Below, one piece after another: positions 1 to 11,530 of a stretch of DNA of 64,000 nt (position 1 is its first letter; each line of letters begins with the position of its first letter). The stretch is from Lysobacteraceae bacterium (GTDB lineage Bacteria > Pseudomonadota > Gammaproteobacteria > Xanthomonadales > Xanthomonadaceae), in NCBI GenBank assembly GCA_016789405.1, contig JAEUPQ010000029.1:62001-126000 (forward strand), read 5' to 3'. The notes beneath the pieces are model-generated. The model was not told the DNA's origin, made no database searches, and saw only the letters and a program-made list of their open reading frames with translations. A program made the position numbers and the translations under genes.

Positions 1-94
1 CATCAAGTCCGCCATCATGGGGACGGCCGTTCCGACCACATCCTGCAACGGCAAGGTCGTCACCAACGGCCGCTTGAACGTCAGCAGCTTCTGA
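1..94 (+). CDS. C-terminal end of a subtilisin-like (S8) serine protease, partial
   Basis: The window opens inside a reading frame whose codons begin at base 2 and which stops with TGA at 92-94. The last residues read [13 protein letters not shown]. The ending 'GGRLN' followed by a short aromatic/aliphatic tail is typical of the last helix of the S8 catalytic domain of secreted subtilases, which are abundant in Lysobacteraceae. The preceding Cys-containing stretch also fits a secreted protease. The catalytic Asp/His/Ser residues lie outside the window, so this is a family inference from about 30 residues. Confidence 0.6.
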   Translation, partial: IKSAIMGTAVPTTSCNGKVVTNGRLNVSSF

Positions 95-114
95 TCCACG
101 GGGATCTGCACGCG

Positions 115-141
115 CGAAGGCCCGGCCATGCCGGGCCTTCG
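115..141 (+). terminator. Hairpin terminator after the protease gene
   Basis: A perfect 11-bp stem (CGAAGGCCCGG with its complement) closes a 5-base loop 20 bases after the stop codon. No long T-run follows, only TCGTT, so termination strength is uncertain. Confidence 0.6.
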
Positions 142-199
142 TCGTTACGGGGGGGGGAGACGATGCCTCCCCGGCTACGGAGTACCGGCGTCAATCCCG

Positions 200-205
200 T
201 AGAAT
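200..205 (+). promoter_or_regulatory. -10 box of the dcd promoter
   Basis: TAGAAT at 200-205 is one base from the consensus -10 box. The same TAGAAT box occurs just upstream of nfuA and cmk in this window. It would place the transcription start near 212, which rules out the ATG at 204 and supports the dcd start at 252. No convincing -35 box is visible. Confidence 0.4.
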
Positions 206-251
206 GACCGGCCCTGACCGAGACGACGGGCTCCCGGCCCGCTACACACGC

Positions 252-821
252 ATGAGCATCAAGAGCGACCGCTGGATCCGCCGCATGTCCGAACAGCACG
301 GCATGATCGAACCCTTCGAGCCGGGCCAGGTCAAGCAGGACGCCAATGGCCAGCGCATCGTCAGCCACGGGACATCCAGCTACGGTTACGACGTCCGCTG
401 CTCGCGCGAATTCAAGATCTTCACCAACATCAACTCGACGATCGTCGATCCGAAGCATTTCGACCCGAAGAGCTTCGTCGACGTGGTCGGCGACGAATGC
501 ATCATCCCGCCGAACTCCTTCGCGCTCGCGCGCACCGTCGAGTATTTCCGCATTCCCCGCGACGTGCTGGTCGTCTGCCTCGGCAAGAGCACCTATGCCC
601 GCTGCGGCATCATCGTGAACGTCACGCCGCTCGAGCCGGAATGGGAAGGGCATGTGACGCTCGAGTTCAGCAATACCACGCCGCTGCCCGCGCGCATCTA
701 TGCCAACGAAGGCGTGGCGCAGATGCTGTTCTTCCAGTCCGACGAAGTCTGCGAAACCTCCTACAAGGATCGCGGCGGGAAATACCAGGGCCAGACCGGC
801 GTGACGCTTCCGCGCACCTGA
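252..821 (+). CDS. dcd: dCTP deaminase
   Basis: Dcd converts dCTP to dUTP in the cytosol, feeding dUTPase and thymidylate synthesis. The start [10 protein letters not shown] matches the family exactly and gives 189 residues, the usual length; an in-frame ATG at 204 would add 16 non-conserved residues and lies before the predicted transcription start. Visible signatures are GYDVR (residues 45-49), LGKSTYAR (110-117), [15 protein letters not shown] (126-140), which carries the catalytic Glu, and the C-terminal KYQGQTG lid that closes over the nucleotide. The sequence looks intact. It appears to be monocistronic or co-transcribed with the sulfotransferase 125 bp downstream. Confidence 0.97.
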   Translation: MSIKSDRWIRRMSEQHGMIEPFEPGQVKQDANGQRIVSHGTSSYGYDVRCSREFKIFTNINSTIVDPKHFDPKSFVDVVGDECIIPPNSFALARTVEYFRIPRDVLVVCLGKSTYARCGIIVNVTPLEPEWEGHVTLEFSNTTPLPARIYANEGVAQMLFFQSDEVCETSYKDRGGKYQGQTGVTLPRT

Positions 822-863
822 TCACAGGCAACATCCAGCCTCCCCAGGATCCAGGAGACGCTC

Positions 864-950
864 ATGGACGACGCTTCCCGAAATCCCTGCCACGCGCCGG
901 AGTCGCACGACATGTCCTCCGCCGCGAAGGCAGCGAACGACCGGCCTTGA
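864..950 (+). CDS. Possible 28-codon leader peptide before the sulfotransferase
   Basis: An ATG at 864 has a strong Shine-Dalgarno sequence (AGGAGA, 5-6 bases upstream) and opens a 28-codon frame ending in TGA at 948-950. The downstream sulfotransferase has no ATG or GTG near its N-terminus; its only plausible start is TTG at 947, which overlaps this stop (TTGA). Either this is a translationally coupled leader peptide, or it is the true N-terminus separated from the sulfotransferase by a frameshift (real or a sequencing error). The encoded peptide has no recognisable motif. Confidence 0.35.
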   Translation: MDDASRNPCHAPESHDMSSAAKAANDRP

Positions 951-2683
951 CCACCGTCGAGGTCTATTCCGCGCTTCGCCAAGGGCGTCTGCTCGATGCC
1001 GAGCGGCTTGCTCGCGCGATGTGCGGGGAGACGCCGCGTGACCCCGACGCCCACCGGGCGCTTGCCGCGGTGATGCAGATGGCGGGCCGCACAGGCGAAG
1101 CCATCGGCGCCATGCGAGACGCGGTGTCGCTGGCGCCGGACAACCCGGGTCTCATCGTTGCACTGGGCCAGGTGCAGGCATCGGCGGGCCTGATCGATGA
1201 CGCGATCGCCTCGTTCCGCGCCGCCGGAGATCGCGCCCCCGACTCGGTCGAGGCCTGGTATCTGCTCGGCGCCACGCACTACGGCGCCGGACGCATGGCC
1301 GAAAGCCTCGATGCGCTCCAGCGCGCGCACGCGATCGCTCCGTCACAACCGGAAATCGCGTTGCTGCTCGCCGACGTCCTGTTCCTGCTGGGCCGACGGG
1401 AGGATGCGCTCGTGCATTTCACGCGGCTCGCGACGATCCAGCCGCCCAACGCGATGCGCACCCTGCGGATCGCGCAATGTCATCGTGCGCTGGGCGAGCC
1501 AGAGCTGGCCCTGGAACATGCGCAGGCATGGTCGGGCGAGCCGTTCGCGCCGCTGTGGCTTGAAATCGGTGGCCTGCACGAAGACCTGGGCGATGCCGAT
1601 GCGGCGCACGAAGCCTACCTCCGGGCCTGCAGCCTGCAGCCTCGCTGGGCCGAGCCAGTGTCGGCGCTGATCGCTTTGCGTCGCGAGGCATGTCCGGACA
1701 CCGTCATCGAAGCCGCGCGCACGCTGCTTGCCGATACCGCGACGCCCGGCAGGTCGCGTGCGTTGCTGCATCATGCGCTCGGCAAACGTGCGGATCGCAT
1801 GGACGCATGCAGCGAAGCAGCCGCGCATTGGCGCGAGGCCAACCGCCTGCGCCGCATCGACGACGGTGCGCTGGACCGGACGGCGCATCGCGCACGGATC
1901 GACGCGCTCATCTCACGGACGTCGAAAGGTGTGGGCGCCCCGCTGCGGGACACAGGCGAGGCGTCGGCACGGCCGTTGTTCATCGTCGGCATGACGCGGA
2001 GCGGGACCACGCTCGCCGAACAGATCCTGGCGGCGCATCCCTCGGCGCATGGTTGCGGCGAGCTGCCCGTGTTCACGGATTCCGGTGGAGCGCTCGCCGA
2101 TGCGCCGTTCACCCGGGATCGCGACGTACTCGCGGAACTGGCGATTCGCTGGCGCGCCGCGGTCGCGCGCACCTCGCCAGGTGCCGCTTCGGTTGTGATC
2201 GACAAGCATCCGTTCAATCTCGAACAATTGGCCCTGGTCGCGGCGGCATTGCCCGATGCCCGCGTGGTCTGGTGTCGGCGCGACCCGCGCGACACCGCGC
2301 TGTCCATCTATGCGGAGAGCTTCGCGCCGGATGCAAGGTATGCGACGGATCTCGACGATATCCGCTTCATGATCGATGAGCAGGCGCGGCTGATGCGCCA
2401 TTGGCGCCGGGTGCTGGCTTTGCCGATCATCGAGCTGCACTACGAGACGCTGGTGGCGCAGCCAGACATGCAGGCACGGCGTCTGGTCGAGTTCGCCGGC
2501 TTGTCGTGGCACGACGATTGCCTGGATTTCCACGCCCGGACACGGCGCGTGCAGACGCACAGCCGCTGGCAGGTGAGGCAGCCGATCCATCGGGGTTCGG
2601 TCGGGCGATGGATGCGGTATCCCGCGTGGTTCGAAGGCTGGCCCACCGACGACGCAGGCGAGGGTCGGTCCGGCGAGGCCTGA
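947..2683 (+). CDS. TPR-repeat sulfotransferase
   Basis: This 578-residue protein has an N-terminal half of tetratricopeptide repeats (roughly residues 5-290, for example 'PDAHRALAAVMQMAGRTGEA') and a C-terminal sulfotransferase domain. That domain opens with PLFIVGMTRSGTT, the 5'-phosphosulfate-binding loop that holds PAPS. Later come a basic 'VVWCRRDPRDTALSIY' segment matching the 3'-phosphate-binding region, and 'HYETLVAQP'. The architecture resembles the TPR-sulfotransferase family in which the TPR part is thought to bind a protein or glycan acceptor; the acceptor here is unknown. No signal peptide is visible, so it is probably cytoplasmic. The start is uncertain: TTG at 947 is the only candidate close to the conserved region. 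Confidence 0.8.
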   Translation: MTTVEVYSALRQGRLLDAERLARAMCGETPRDPDAHRALAAVMQMAGRTGEAIGAMRDAVSLAPDNPGLIVALGQVQASAGLIDDAIASFRAAGDRAPDSVEAWYLLGATHYGAGRMAESLDALQRAHAIAPSQPEIALLLADVLFLLGRREDALVHFTRLATIQPPNAMRTLRIAQCHRALGEPELALEHAQAWSGEPFAPLWLEIGGLHEDLGDADAAHEAYLRACSLQPRWAEPVSALIALRREACPDTVIEAARTLLADTATPGRSRALLHHALGKRADRMDACSEAAAHWREANRLRRIDDGALDRTAHRARIDALISRTSKGVGAPLRDTGEASARPLFIVGMTRSGTTLAEQILAAHPSAHGCGELPVFTDSGGALADAPFTRDRDVLAELAIRWRAAVARTSPGAASVVIDKHPFNLEQLALVAAALPDARVVWCRRDPRDTALSIYAESFAPDARYATDLDDIRFMIDEQARLMRHWRRVLALPIIELHYETLVAQPDMQARRLVEFAGLSWHDDCLDFHARTRRVQTHSRWQVRQPIHRGSVGRWMRYPAWFEGWPTDDAGEGRSGEA

Positions 2684-2746
2684 GTGCGCGATGTGCCGGC
2701 TGTGGCATCATTCGAAGACAGGGGCCTAACCACGAGGGAAGAGGGA

Positions 2747-4828
2747 ATGTCCGTGTTTCGCAAGCAGGGTTCACGTCGTCTGGCAGCTTCGATGGCACTC
2801 GGTGCCCTCGCGCTGTTCAGCCTTCAGGCGCTGGCCGCCGAGACCATCCGCTATGTCGCGCTGGTCGATGGTGGCAAGCAGGCCGGCCACCAGATCGTCG
2901 AACATGGCGATGACGGCGTGACCCGCGTCGACTACATGTTCAAGGACAACGGCCGCGGTCCGGAGTTGAAGGAAACCTACACGCTCGCCAGCGACGGCAC
3001 CTTCGCCACCTACACGGCGAAGGGCGCATCGACGTTCGGTGCGCCGGTGGACGAAACCTTCGGGATCGAGAACGGGATTGCGCGCTGGAAGTCGACCGCA
3101 GACGCCGGCGAGCAACCCTTCCAGGCCGGATCCGCGTATTTCCCGCTCGGCGGTTCGCCGCAGGCGTACGCGGCACCGCTGGCTGCGCTGGCCGCGCGTG
3201 CGGATGGCAAGTTGCCGCTTGTGCCAAGCGGTACGTTGACGATGCAGCAGGTCGACGAGGCCGACGTGTCGGACGGGACCCGGACCCGGAAGGTGCGCCT
3301 CCAGAAGGTCACCGGGATCGGTTTCACGCCGACGTTCGTCTGGATGACCGACGACGCCAGGCCGCGCCTCTTCGCGCTGATCTTCCCGGGCTTCCTGCAG
3401 TTGGTCGAAGAAGGCTGGCAGGCGACGACGGCCAACCTCGAGGCCCGCCAGAAGGAAGCGGAAGCGCGCGCCCTGGTCGATCTGCAGAAGCGGCTGTCGC
3501 ATCCGCTGCGCGGCACGACGCTCATCCGCAATGCGCGCATCTTCGACAGCGTCGCTGCGCGCATGGGCGAGCCCTCCGATCTGCTGATCGAGAACGGCCG
3601 CATCGTGTCTATTTCCGGCGCGAACCAGGAGCGTGCGCAGGCCGACCATGTGGTCGATGCGGGCGGTCGCGTGCTGATGCCCGGCCTGTACGACATGCAT
3701 GGACATCTCAGCGACTGGCAGGGCGGTCTGCACATCGCCGCCGGCGTGACCACCGTCCGCGACATGGGCAACGACAACAAGACCCTGCAGGCGCTGATCG
3801 CCGATGAGCGCGCCGGCCGGGTGCTCTCGCCCAGCATCGTCGCAGCCGGTTTCATCGAAGGCGAAAGCCCGATGTCCGCGCGCAACGGCTTCGTCATCAA
3901 GGACCTGGCGGAAGCGAAGAAGGCCGTGGATTGGTACGCGGCCAATGGCTATCCGCAGATCAAGATCTACAACTCCTTCCCCAAGGACATCCTGCGCGAC
4001 ACCGTGGCCTATGCGCACAGCCGGGACATGCGCGTGAGCGGTCACGTGCCGGTGTTCCTGCGTGCGCAGGACGCGATCGATGCCGGCTACGACGAGATCC
4101 AGCACATCAACCAGGTGCTGCTGAACTTCCTGGTCGACGACAAGACCGACACGCGCACGCTGGAGCGCTTCTACCTGCCGGCCAAGCGCATCGCCGACCT
4201 CGATTTCAATTCGAAGCCTGTGCAGGACTTCATCGCCGCGCTCGCCGCGAATCGCATCGCGGTCGACCCGACGCTGGCGACGTTCGATTTCATCCGCCAG
4301 CGTCCCGGCCAGATGTCGCAGACCTTCGCGGCCGTCGCCGACCACATGCCGCCGGACGTCAAGCGCGGTTTTTTTGCCGCCGAGTTCGACATCCCCGATG
4401 ACGCCACCGCCGCACGCTACAACCGCTCGTACGAAAAGATGGTCGATTTCGTCGGTCGCATGTACCGCGCCGGCGTGCCGATCCTCGCGGGTACCGACAG
4501 CCTGCCGGGCTTCGCCCTGCAGCGCGAACTGGAGCTGTACGTGCAGGCAGGCATGACGCCAGCACAGGTGTTGCAGTTGGCGACATGGACTGCGGCCCAG
4601 CACAGCCGTACCGACCGCGACCGCGGCGCGATCGCAGTCGGCAAGCGCGCCGACCTGATCCTGGTCGATGGCGATCCGAGTCGCAACATCGGCGATATCC
4701 GCAAGGTCGCGCTGGTCCTGAAGAACGGCACGGCGTACTACCCGGCGGATGTGCATGAAGCGCTCGGCATCAAGCGCTTCGCCGATCCGGTCCGGGTGCA
4801 GTCGACGGCTGCGCAGCCTGCACCCTGA
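2747..4828 (+). CDS. Secreted metal-dependent amidohydrolase
   Basis: This is a 693-residue exported hydrolase of the amidohydrolase superfamily. The start at 2747 follows a purine-rich site (GAGGGAAGAGG) and gives a clean signal peptide ending LFSLQALAA. A family-specific N-terminal beta-rich domain (about residues 30-240) precedes the TIM-barrel part. Metal ligands are visible in GLYDMHGHLSD (HxH), SGHVPV, EIQHINQ and AGTDSLPG, and the small beta domain closes with GKRADLILVDGDP, typical of imidazolonepropionase-like periplasmic amidohydrolases. The substrate cannot be read from sequence; relatives act on cyclic amides or prolyl dipeptides. It stands alone, with a terminator downstream. Confidence 0.88.
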   Translation: MSVFRKQGSRRLAASMALGALALFSLQALAAETIRYVALVDGGKQAGHQIVEHGDDGVTRVDYMFKDNGRGPELKETYTLASDGTFATYTAKGASTFGAPVDETFGIENGIARWKSTADAGEQPFQAGSAYFPLGGSPQAYAAPLAALAARADGKLPLVPSGTLTMQQVDEADVSDGTRTRKVRLQKVTGIGFTPTFVWMTDDARPRLFALIFPGFLQLVEEGWQATTANLEARQKEAEARALVDLQKRLSHPLRGTTLIRNARIFDSVAARMGEPSDLLIENGRIVSISGANQERAQADHVVDAGGRVLMPGLYDMHGHLSDWQGGLHIAAGVTTVRDMGNDNKTLQALIADERAGRVLSPSIVAAGFIEGESPMSARNGFVIKDLAEAKKAVDWYAANGYPQIKIYNSFPKDILRDTVAYAHSRDMRVSGHVPVFLRAQDAIDAGYDEIQHINQVLLNFLVDDKTDTRTLERFYLPAKRIADLDFNSKPVQDFIAALAANRIAVDPTLATFDFIRQRPGQMSQTFAAVADHMPPDVKRGFFAAEFDIPDDATAARYNRSYEKMVDFVGRMYRAGVPILAGTDSLPGFALQRELELYVQAGMTPAQVLQLATWTAAQHSRTDRDRGAIAVGKRADLILVDGDPSRNIGDIRKVALVLKNGTAYYPADVHEALGIKRFADPVRVQSTAAQPAP

Positions 4829-4839
4829 TGCGTGAGGTG

Positions 4840-4878
4840 CCCGACCGAGCAGCCCGCGAAGGCTGGTCGGTCGGGTTT
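4840..4878 (+). terminator. Two-tier hairpin terminator between convergent genes
   Basis: CCCGACC (4840-4846) pairs with GGTCGGG (4869-4875), and an inner CAGCC/GGCTG stem closes the hairpin, followed by TTT. It lies between the amidohydrolase and the convergent phytase-like gene and could serve both. Confidence 0.65.
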
Positions 4879-4906
4879 CGATCCTCGATGCCTGGCGCCG
4901 AATGAA

Positions 4907-6271
4907 TCAGCGCACGCGGAAGGACATGAGGTAACCCGGAATCAGGTGCGTTCCGGCCGGACAGGTCGTGTCGATCGCGACCTGGACGCGATCGCCAGAC
5001 GTGGTGTTCACGCAGACATCGAACTGCTCGCCGGCGCCTGTCTGGGTCACGCTGTAATCGTTGTCGCTGCCGACCAGTGCGACACGGCCACCAGACAGCA
5101 GGCGCGGTCCGATCGCCAGCCCTTCCAGCTTTTCCGGGACATCGCTGCCGATCGACTTCAGCGCGGCGAGCAGATCGACTTCCTCGCGCTTGGCGACCGG
5201 CGTCACGTCCGCCGGCAACTGCGTCGCACCTGCGAGCGACAGCGCGGACACATCGCTCGCGCCGCGGATGTCGACGCGATACACGCGCTTGTGCAGCGGC
5301 GTCGCGGTGACTTCCACGCCGAGACCGCGGTTGTCGCGCTCCAGCACCAGGAATTCGTGGTCGCTCAGGGCGGTGATCGCGCTCAGGCCGATGCTGCGGC
5401 CCTGGTTCGTGGCCGAGAAGTCGTCGGACGTATCCGCCGTCAGCGCGTTGAGCGTGGCGATCGGTTCGAGCGGGTAGATGAACTGCGCGGTACTGCGGCC
5501 GCTGCGCGCGTCGAACTCGACCACGCGCACGAAGCGACCGCGGCGGCCGTCGCCACGATCGCCTTCATCGACCAATGGATCCTGCATCACTGCATACAGC
5601 CGGGTGCCGGATGCATTGAAGCTCAGGCCTTCGAAGCCGCGATTGTCCTGGCGACCCTTCACCACGACCGGTCGCCCGTCGACGAGGTTCAACGCGCCAT
5701 CGGCCTGGCGCGGGCGCAGGTTGTCCGGGGTCTCGAATGCGCGGACGAAGCGGCCACGACGGTCGAATTCGTAAAGGCTCGGGCCGTACTCGTCTGCGAC
5801 GTAGAAATGGCCGTTGCGACCGATGGCGAAGCCCTCGGGGTCGAAGCTGCGGCCAAGGGTGGCTGCACTGCCATTGAGCAGGGCAGGGTTCAGGCCATTG
5901 AAGGGCTGGCCATCGCGATCGGTGAACAGGATCGTGCGCAGGACGACCGGCTTGGCCAGCAGCGCACCGGTGACGGGGTGGATCGGCACCAGCATCTGCT
6001 GGACGCGCGTGGCGTAACCGATCACGCCGCCGCCCGGACCGCGGTCGGACAGCGCGAACCAGGTGCCCGTGGCGGTGTCGTAGGTCAGGTCGGAAAAGAA
6101 GCCGAGGCGATTGATATTGGCGGTCGGCTCCTCTGCGTGGATGCGGTCCTTGCTGTTGCCGGGCAGCGGCATGACGTCGGCGAGGCGCCATTCCGAGGCC
6201 TTGGCCGTCGGCATGGCTGCCGTGCCAGTGAATGCGAGGGCGAGGGCGGCGACAAGGGGGCGGAATCGCAT
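4907..6271 (-). CDS. Secreted esterase-like protein of the phytase-like family
   Basis: This 454-residue protein has a signal peptide (MRFRPLVAALALAFTGTAAM, cleaved near TAKASEW) followed by one long beta-propeller-like domain of the 'esterase-like activity of phytase' family. Typical segments are 'LSDRGPGGG', 'DPEGFAIGRNGHFYVADEYGP', 'NRGFEGLSFNASGTRLYA' and 'LEGLAIGPRLLSGGRVALVGSDND'. The repeated EG(L/F) and acidic loops are the expected calcium and phosphate binding sites of the fold. It is probably periplasmic or extracellular; the natural ester substrate is unknown. It is transcribed alone, divergently from the glutathione peroxidase gene. Confidence 0.85.
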   Translation of the reverse strand: MRFRPLVAALALAFTGTAAMPTAKASEWRLADVMPLPGNSKDRIHAEEPTANINRLGFFSDLTYDTATGTWFALSDRGPGGGVIGYATRVQQMLVPIHPVTGALLAKPVVLRTILFTDRDGQPFNGLNPALLNGSAATLGRSFDPEGFAIGRNGHFYVADEYGPSLYEFDRRGRFVRAFETPDNLRPRQADGALNLVDGRPVVVKGRQDNRGFEGLSFNASGTRLYAVMQDPLVDEGDRGDGRRGRFVRVVEFDARSGRSTAQFIYPLEPIATLNALTADTSDDFSATNQGRSIGLSAITALSDHEFLVLERDNRGLGVEVTATPLHKRVYRVDIRGASDVSALSLAGATQLPADVTPVAKREEVDLLAALKSIGSDVPEKLEGLAIGPRLLSGGRVALVGSDNDYSVTQTGAGEQFDVCVNTTSGDRVQVAIDTTCPAGTHLIPGYLMSFRVR

Positions 6272-6376
6272 GCGGGCGGGCTCCTGACGGGGCCCAACAC
6301 GGTGTCAGTCGACGATGACACCCCCGTGACGGGGCTTTGGCCTACACTTGGTCTCGACCCCCGCTGGAGCGCCGCC

Positions 6377-6859
6377 ATGACCACTGCCTACGATTTTTCC
6401 GCGATCGACATCGATGGTCACGACAAGGCGCTGTCCGAGTACGAAGGCAAGGTACTGCTCATCGTCAACGTGGCTTCGAAATGCGGCTTCACGCCGCAGT
6501 ACGCTGGATTGCAGGCCCTCTGGGAGACCTATGGCGATCGCGGACTGGTGGTCCTGGGTTTTCCCTGCGACCAGTTCGGCCACCAGGAACCGGGCAACGA
6601 AGCCGAGATCATGAATTTCTGCTCGCTCACGTACGACGTCGATTTCCCGATGTTCTCCAAGATCGACGTCAATGGCGCCAATGCCCATCCGCTCTGGAAG
6701 TGGTTGAAGGACGAAAAGGGCGGCCTGCTGGGCATCGGCGCGATCAAGTGGAACTTCAGCAAGTTCCTTGTCGGCCGCGACGGCAAGGTCATCAAGCGCT
6801 ATGCGCCGACCGACAAGCCCGAGTCGCTGGCGAAGGACATCGAGGCTGCGCTGGCTTGA
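6377..6859 (+). CDS. Glutathione peroxidase family thiol peroxidase
   Basis: This 160-residue enzyme reduces hydrogen peroxide and organic hydroperoxides in the cytoplasm. The peroxidatic residue is cysteine, not selenocysteine: NVASKCGFTPQY with Cys36. The second signature GFPCDQFG has the partner Cys64, and WNFSKFLV carries the active-site Trp/Asn. Length and motifs match bacterial BtuE/Gpo proteins, many of which use thioredoxin. The start at 6377 lies 28 bases after a TACACT -10-like box (6343-6348). It is divergent from the phytase-like gene. Confidence 0.95.
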   Translation: MTTAYDFSAIDIDGHDKALSEYEGKVLLIVNVASKCGFTPQYAGLQALWETYGDRGLVVLGFPCDQFGHQEPGNEAEIMNFCSLTYDVDFPMFSKIDVNGANAHPLWKWLKDEKGGLLGIGAIKWNFSKFLVGRDGKVIKRYAPTDKPESLAKDIEAALA

Positions 6860-6894
6860 GTGCTGCAACAGTGTCGGGTGACAGGGGGAAACAG

Positions 6895-7298
6895 GTGATC
6901 GCAGCGGCTGATGGCACCGAACACGGGTTCCAGTTGACGCTGGAGACCGAAAGCTCCGGACTGGTGGCCATGGTCACCGGCAGGATCGATACCGTCGAGG
7001 CATTGATCGCGATGTTCATGCGCATCGCCGGTGAACTGCGGCGCACCGGCCTCAAGCAGGTCCTCGTGCTGGACCACACGCAGGGCATCGTGCCGCCCGA
7101 GGCGCAGATGCGGAAGCTGTTCGCTGCCATGGAAGGGCAAGGCTTCGCTTCCGTGCGCGTGGCCTATGTCGATGCGCGAGGTACCGCGGTGAGCCGGATG
7201 GAAGTCGGCGAGATCCTCGGTCGCGAACACGGATACGAATGCCGTGTGTTCGACAACGAATCGCGCGCCCGCATCTGGCTGCATTACGGCGAGAGCTG

Positions 7299-7299
<1 letters not shown>
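6895..7299 (+). CDS. Small SpoIIAA/STAS-like protein
   Basis: This is a 134-residue cytoplasmic protein starting at GTG 6895, preceded by AGGGGG six bases upstream; an in-frame GTG at 6871 is an alternative. The alternating beta-alpha pattern, with 'GLVAMVTGRIDTVEALIAMF', 'QVLVLDHTQ', 'SVRVAYVDARG' and a final 'YECRVFDNESRARIWL', resembles the SpoIIAA-like (STAS/SEC14) fold found in many uncharacterised proteobacterial proteins. I cannot assign a partner or function. It starts 35 bp after the peroxidase gene and probably shares its transcript. Confidence 0.7.
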
Positions 7300-9624
<2,325 letters not shown>

Positions 9625-9648
9625 TCCGGCGCATCAGGGATTTCCGAA

Positions 9649-9682
9649 ACACTGCGGGCCGCGAAAGCGGCCCGCAGTGTTT
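9649..9682 (+). terminator. Strong bidirectional terminator after serS
   Basis: A perfect 14-bp stem (ACACTGCGGGCCGC and its complement) closes a GAAA tetraloop and ends in TTT. It separates serS from the convergent hydrolase gene and can act in both directions. Confidence 0.85.
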
Positions 9683-9703
9683 ATGCCGCTGGCGCCACTG
9701 GGA

Positions 9704-11530
9704 TCAGAACAGATTGACGTTCGGCCACGCCGATACGCCGCTGTCGATCGCCTTGAGCATCGCGTCCATGTCGTCGGGCTTGCCGTTGTCGCCATTGCCC
9801 GCGCCGACCAGGCCATTGCCGCTCGGTCCGACGCGGAAGACGGCGGACGTGCCGCTCATTTCGCCGTAGTGGGTGTAACCGTTGTTCAAGGCGGTCTGGA
9901 ACTTCATGAAGCGCAACAGATCCATGGGGCGTGCGATCCAGCCGCCGTGCGAATCGAAACGCTTGGGCTTGACGCTCGAGTACGCGCCGCCGCCGTAGTA
10001 TACGACCTCATCGGACTTGCGGTCGGCTTCCTTGTCGCCGCCGATCACCACGTCCGGCGCGCCGGCGGGCTTCATGAAGTTGTCGCGCACGTAGGCTTCG
10101 TACGACTTGCCGGTCTTCTTCTCGATCACGCGGCCGAGCAGGCAATAGCCGAAGTTCGAGTACATGTCCGAACCATCCAGGTCCGCCGGCGTGGTGCCGG
10201 GTGTGTAGCCGAGCGGATAGTTCTCCAGTGCCCAGGTGATCAGGCCGGCGTGATTGGTCCCGGTGTAGTCGAACATCGGATCGCTGCCATTGCCATCCTT
10301 GTTGATGCGACGGAAACCGGCGCGATGGCGGATGAGGTGATCGATGGTGATGTCCTCGATGTCCGGGTTGCCCGAGGGCGTCGACCAGGTGTTGCCGAGG
10401 ATCGTGTTGCTGCCGAACACCTTGCTGGTGGCGTCGAGATTGGTATCCGCCAGCAGCTTGAGAACGGCAACGTGGGTGATGGGCTTCGAGACGCTGGCCA
10501 CGCGCAGGCGATGGCGTGGCGACATCGGCATGCCGTTGTCCTTGTCGGCAACGCCGAAGCCTGCAGCGTAGACGAGGCGTTTGCCGCGCATCACCGCGAT
10601 CGACACGCCCGGCATGCCCGTATCGCGCAGGTAGTCGCGAGCCTTGCGATCGATCAGTTCCAGGTCGCTGCCCTTGAACACGGTGTTGGTCCAGATCGCG
10701 TTGAAGCGCACACCGCTGCCGCTGTTGAATGCCTGCAGGTAAGCCGGCTCGTAGCTCTGGTACAGATGATTGTCGAACACGGCCTGGTAGTGCGCGGCTG
10801 GAATGCCGTGGCGCGCGGAGAAGTACGGCCCGGCCTGCTTGGTCCACAGCGCGGCATAGCGATCGGTGCCCCCGTCGCGGTAGCCACTGACCATCTTCAA
10901 GCGCCAGCCCTGGCGGCCGAAGGTGTCGAACGCAGTCTGGTACTCGCTGGCGCTCAGGCCGTGGCGTGCGAGCCAGGCGCCGCTGTTCTTCTCGAAGATC
11001 GCCGCGAAGCGCGGCGAGCCGCCGACACTGAAGGCGCTGACATGGGTGAGGCCGAAACCGTCGCGCTCGGCTTCGGTCACGGCGGCCTGGTACTGCGCTG
11101 CGGTGAGGCCATGGCGGGCGCGCATCGCGGCACCGCCGCGTTTTTCCCAGATGCCGGCATAGCGGGCCTGGTTGCCGACCGAATAGCCGTTGACGTAAGT
11201 CAGACGGTAGCCCTGGCCTCCGAGGGTGTCGAACGCGGCCTGGTACTGCTCGGGCGTCAGGCCGTGGCGTGCGGCCCAGTCGGGGCCGGGCACCTTCTTC
11301 CAGATGGCGGCGTAACGAGCGCCATTCGAGTCGTAGCCGCTGATAGCGGTGAGGCGAAAGCCCTTGCTGCTGAAATCGTTGAAGGCCGCCTGGTATTGCG
11401 CCGAATCCAGGCCGTGGCGGGCCGCCCACTCGGCCGCGTCGGCGGCCGTGGAGGCGAGGGCGGCCGCGAACAGCAGCACGCCGGTGCAGGCGTGGCGCAT
11501 GGCGCGGCGGATGGGAATGGTGAAGGACAT
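9704..11530 (-). CDS. Secreted beta-lactamase-fold serine hydrolase with N-terminal tandem repeats
   Basis: This 608-residue exoprotein starts at the ATG at 11530 with AAGGAGA upstream. A signal peptide (to about residue 34, ALASTAADAAEW) precedes five tandem units of about 47 residues (about 34-270), each with the pattern 'ARHGL..(A/E)QYQ.AF....GYRL....GY....RYAAIW'. This matches the bacterial tandem repeat domain (BTRD1/polyglycine-hydrolase repeat). The C-terminal half is a class C beta-lactamase/esterase fold: catalytic S346-V-S-K349, Y457-S-N459, and a late HYGEMSG segment in place of the KTG box. Members include esterases, peptidases and true beta-lactamases; the repeats suggest binding to a polymer or surface. 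The M23 peptidase at 12496-13929 carries related repeats, so the two probably share a target or location. Confidence 0.88.
   Translation of the reverse strand: MSFTIPIRRAMRHACTGVLLFAAALASTAADAAEWAARHGLDSAQYQAAFNDFSSKGFRLTAISGYDSNGARYAAIWKKVPGPDWAARHGLTPEQYQAAFDTLGGQGYRLTYVNGYSVGNQARYAGIWEKRGGAAMRARHGLTAAQYQAAVTEAERDGFGLTHVSAFSVGGSPRFAAIFEKNSGAWLARHGLSASEYQTAFDTFGRQGWRLKMVSGYRDGGTDRYAALWTKQAGPYFSARHGIPAAHYQAVFDNHLYQSYEPAYLQAFNSGSGVRFNAIWTNTVFKGSDLELIDRKARDYLRDTGMPGVSIAVMRGKRLVYAAGFGVADKDNGMPMSPRHRLRVASVSKPITHVAVLKLLADTNLDATSKVFGSNTILGNTWSTPSGNPDIEDITIDHLIRHRAGFRRINKDGNGSDPMFDYTGTNHAGLITWALENYPLGYTPGTTPADLDGSDMYSNFGYCLLGRVIEKKTGKSYEAYVRDNFMKPAGAPDVVIGGDKEADRKSDEVVYYGGGAYSSVKPKRFDSHGGWIARPMDLLRFMKFQTALNNGYTHYGEMSGTSAVFRVGPSGNGLVGAGNGDNGKPDDMDAMLKAIDSGVSAWPNVNLF

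Noticed and set aside
497-946. Upstream extension of the sulfotransferase frame through dcd
   Set aside because: It overlaps dcd in another frame, its product there is Arg/His-rich with no domain, and the TPR homology begins only after about 950.
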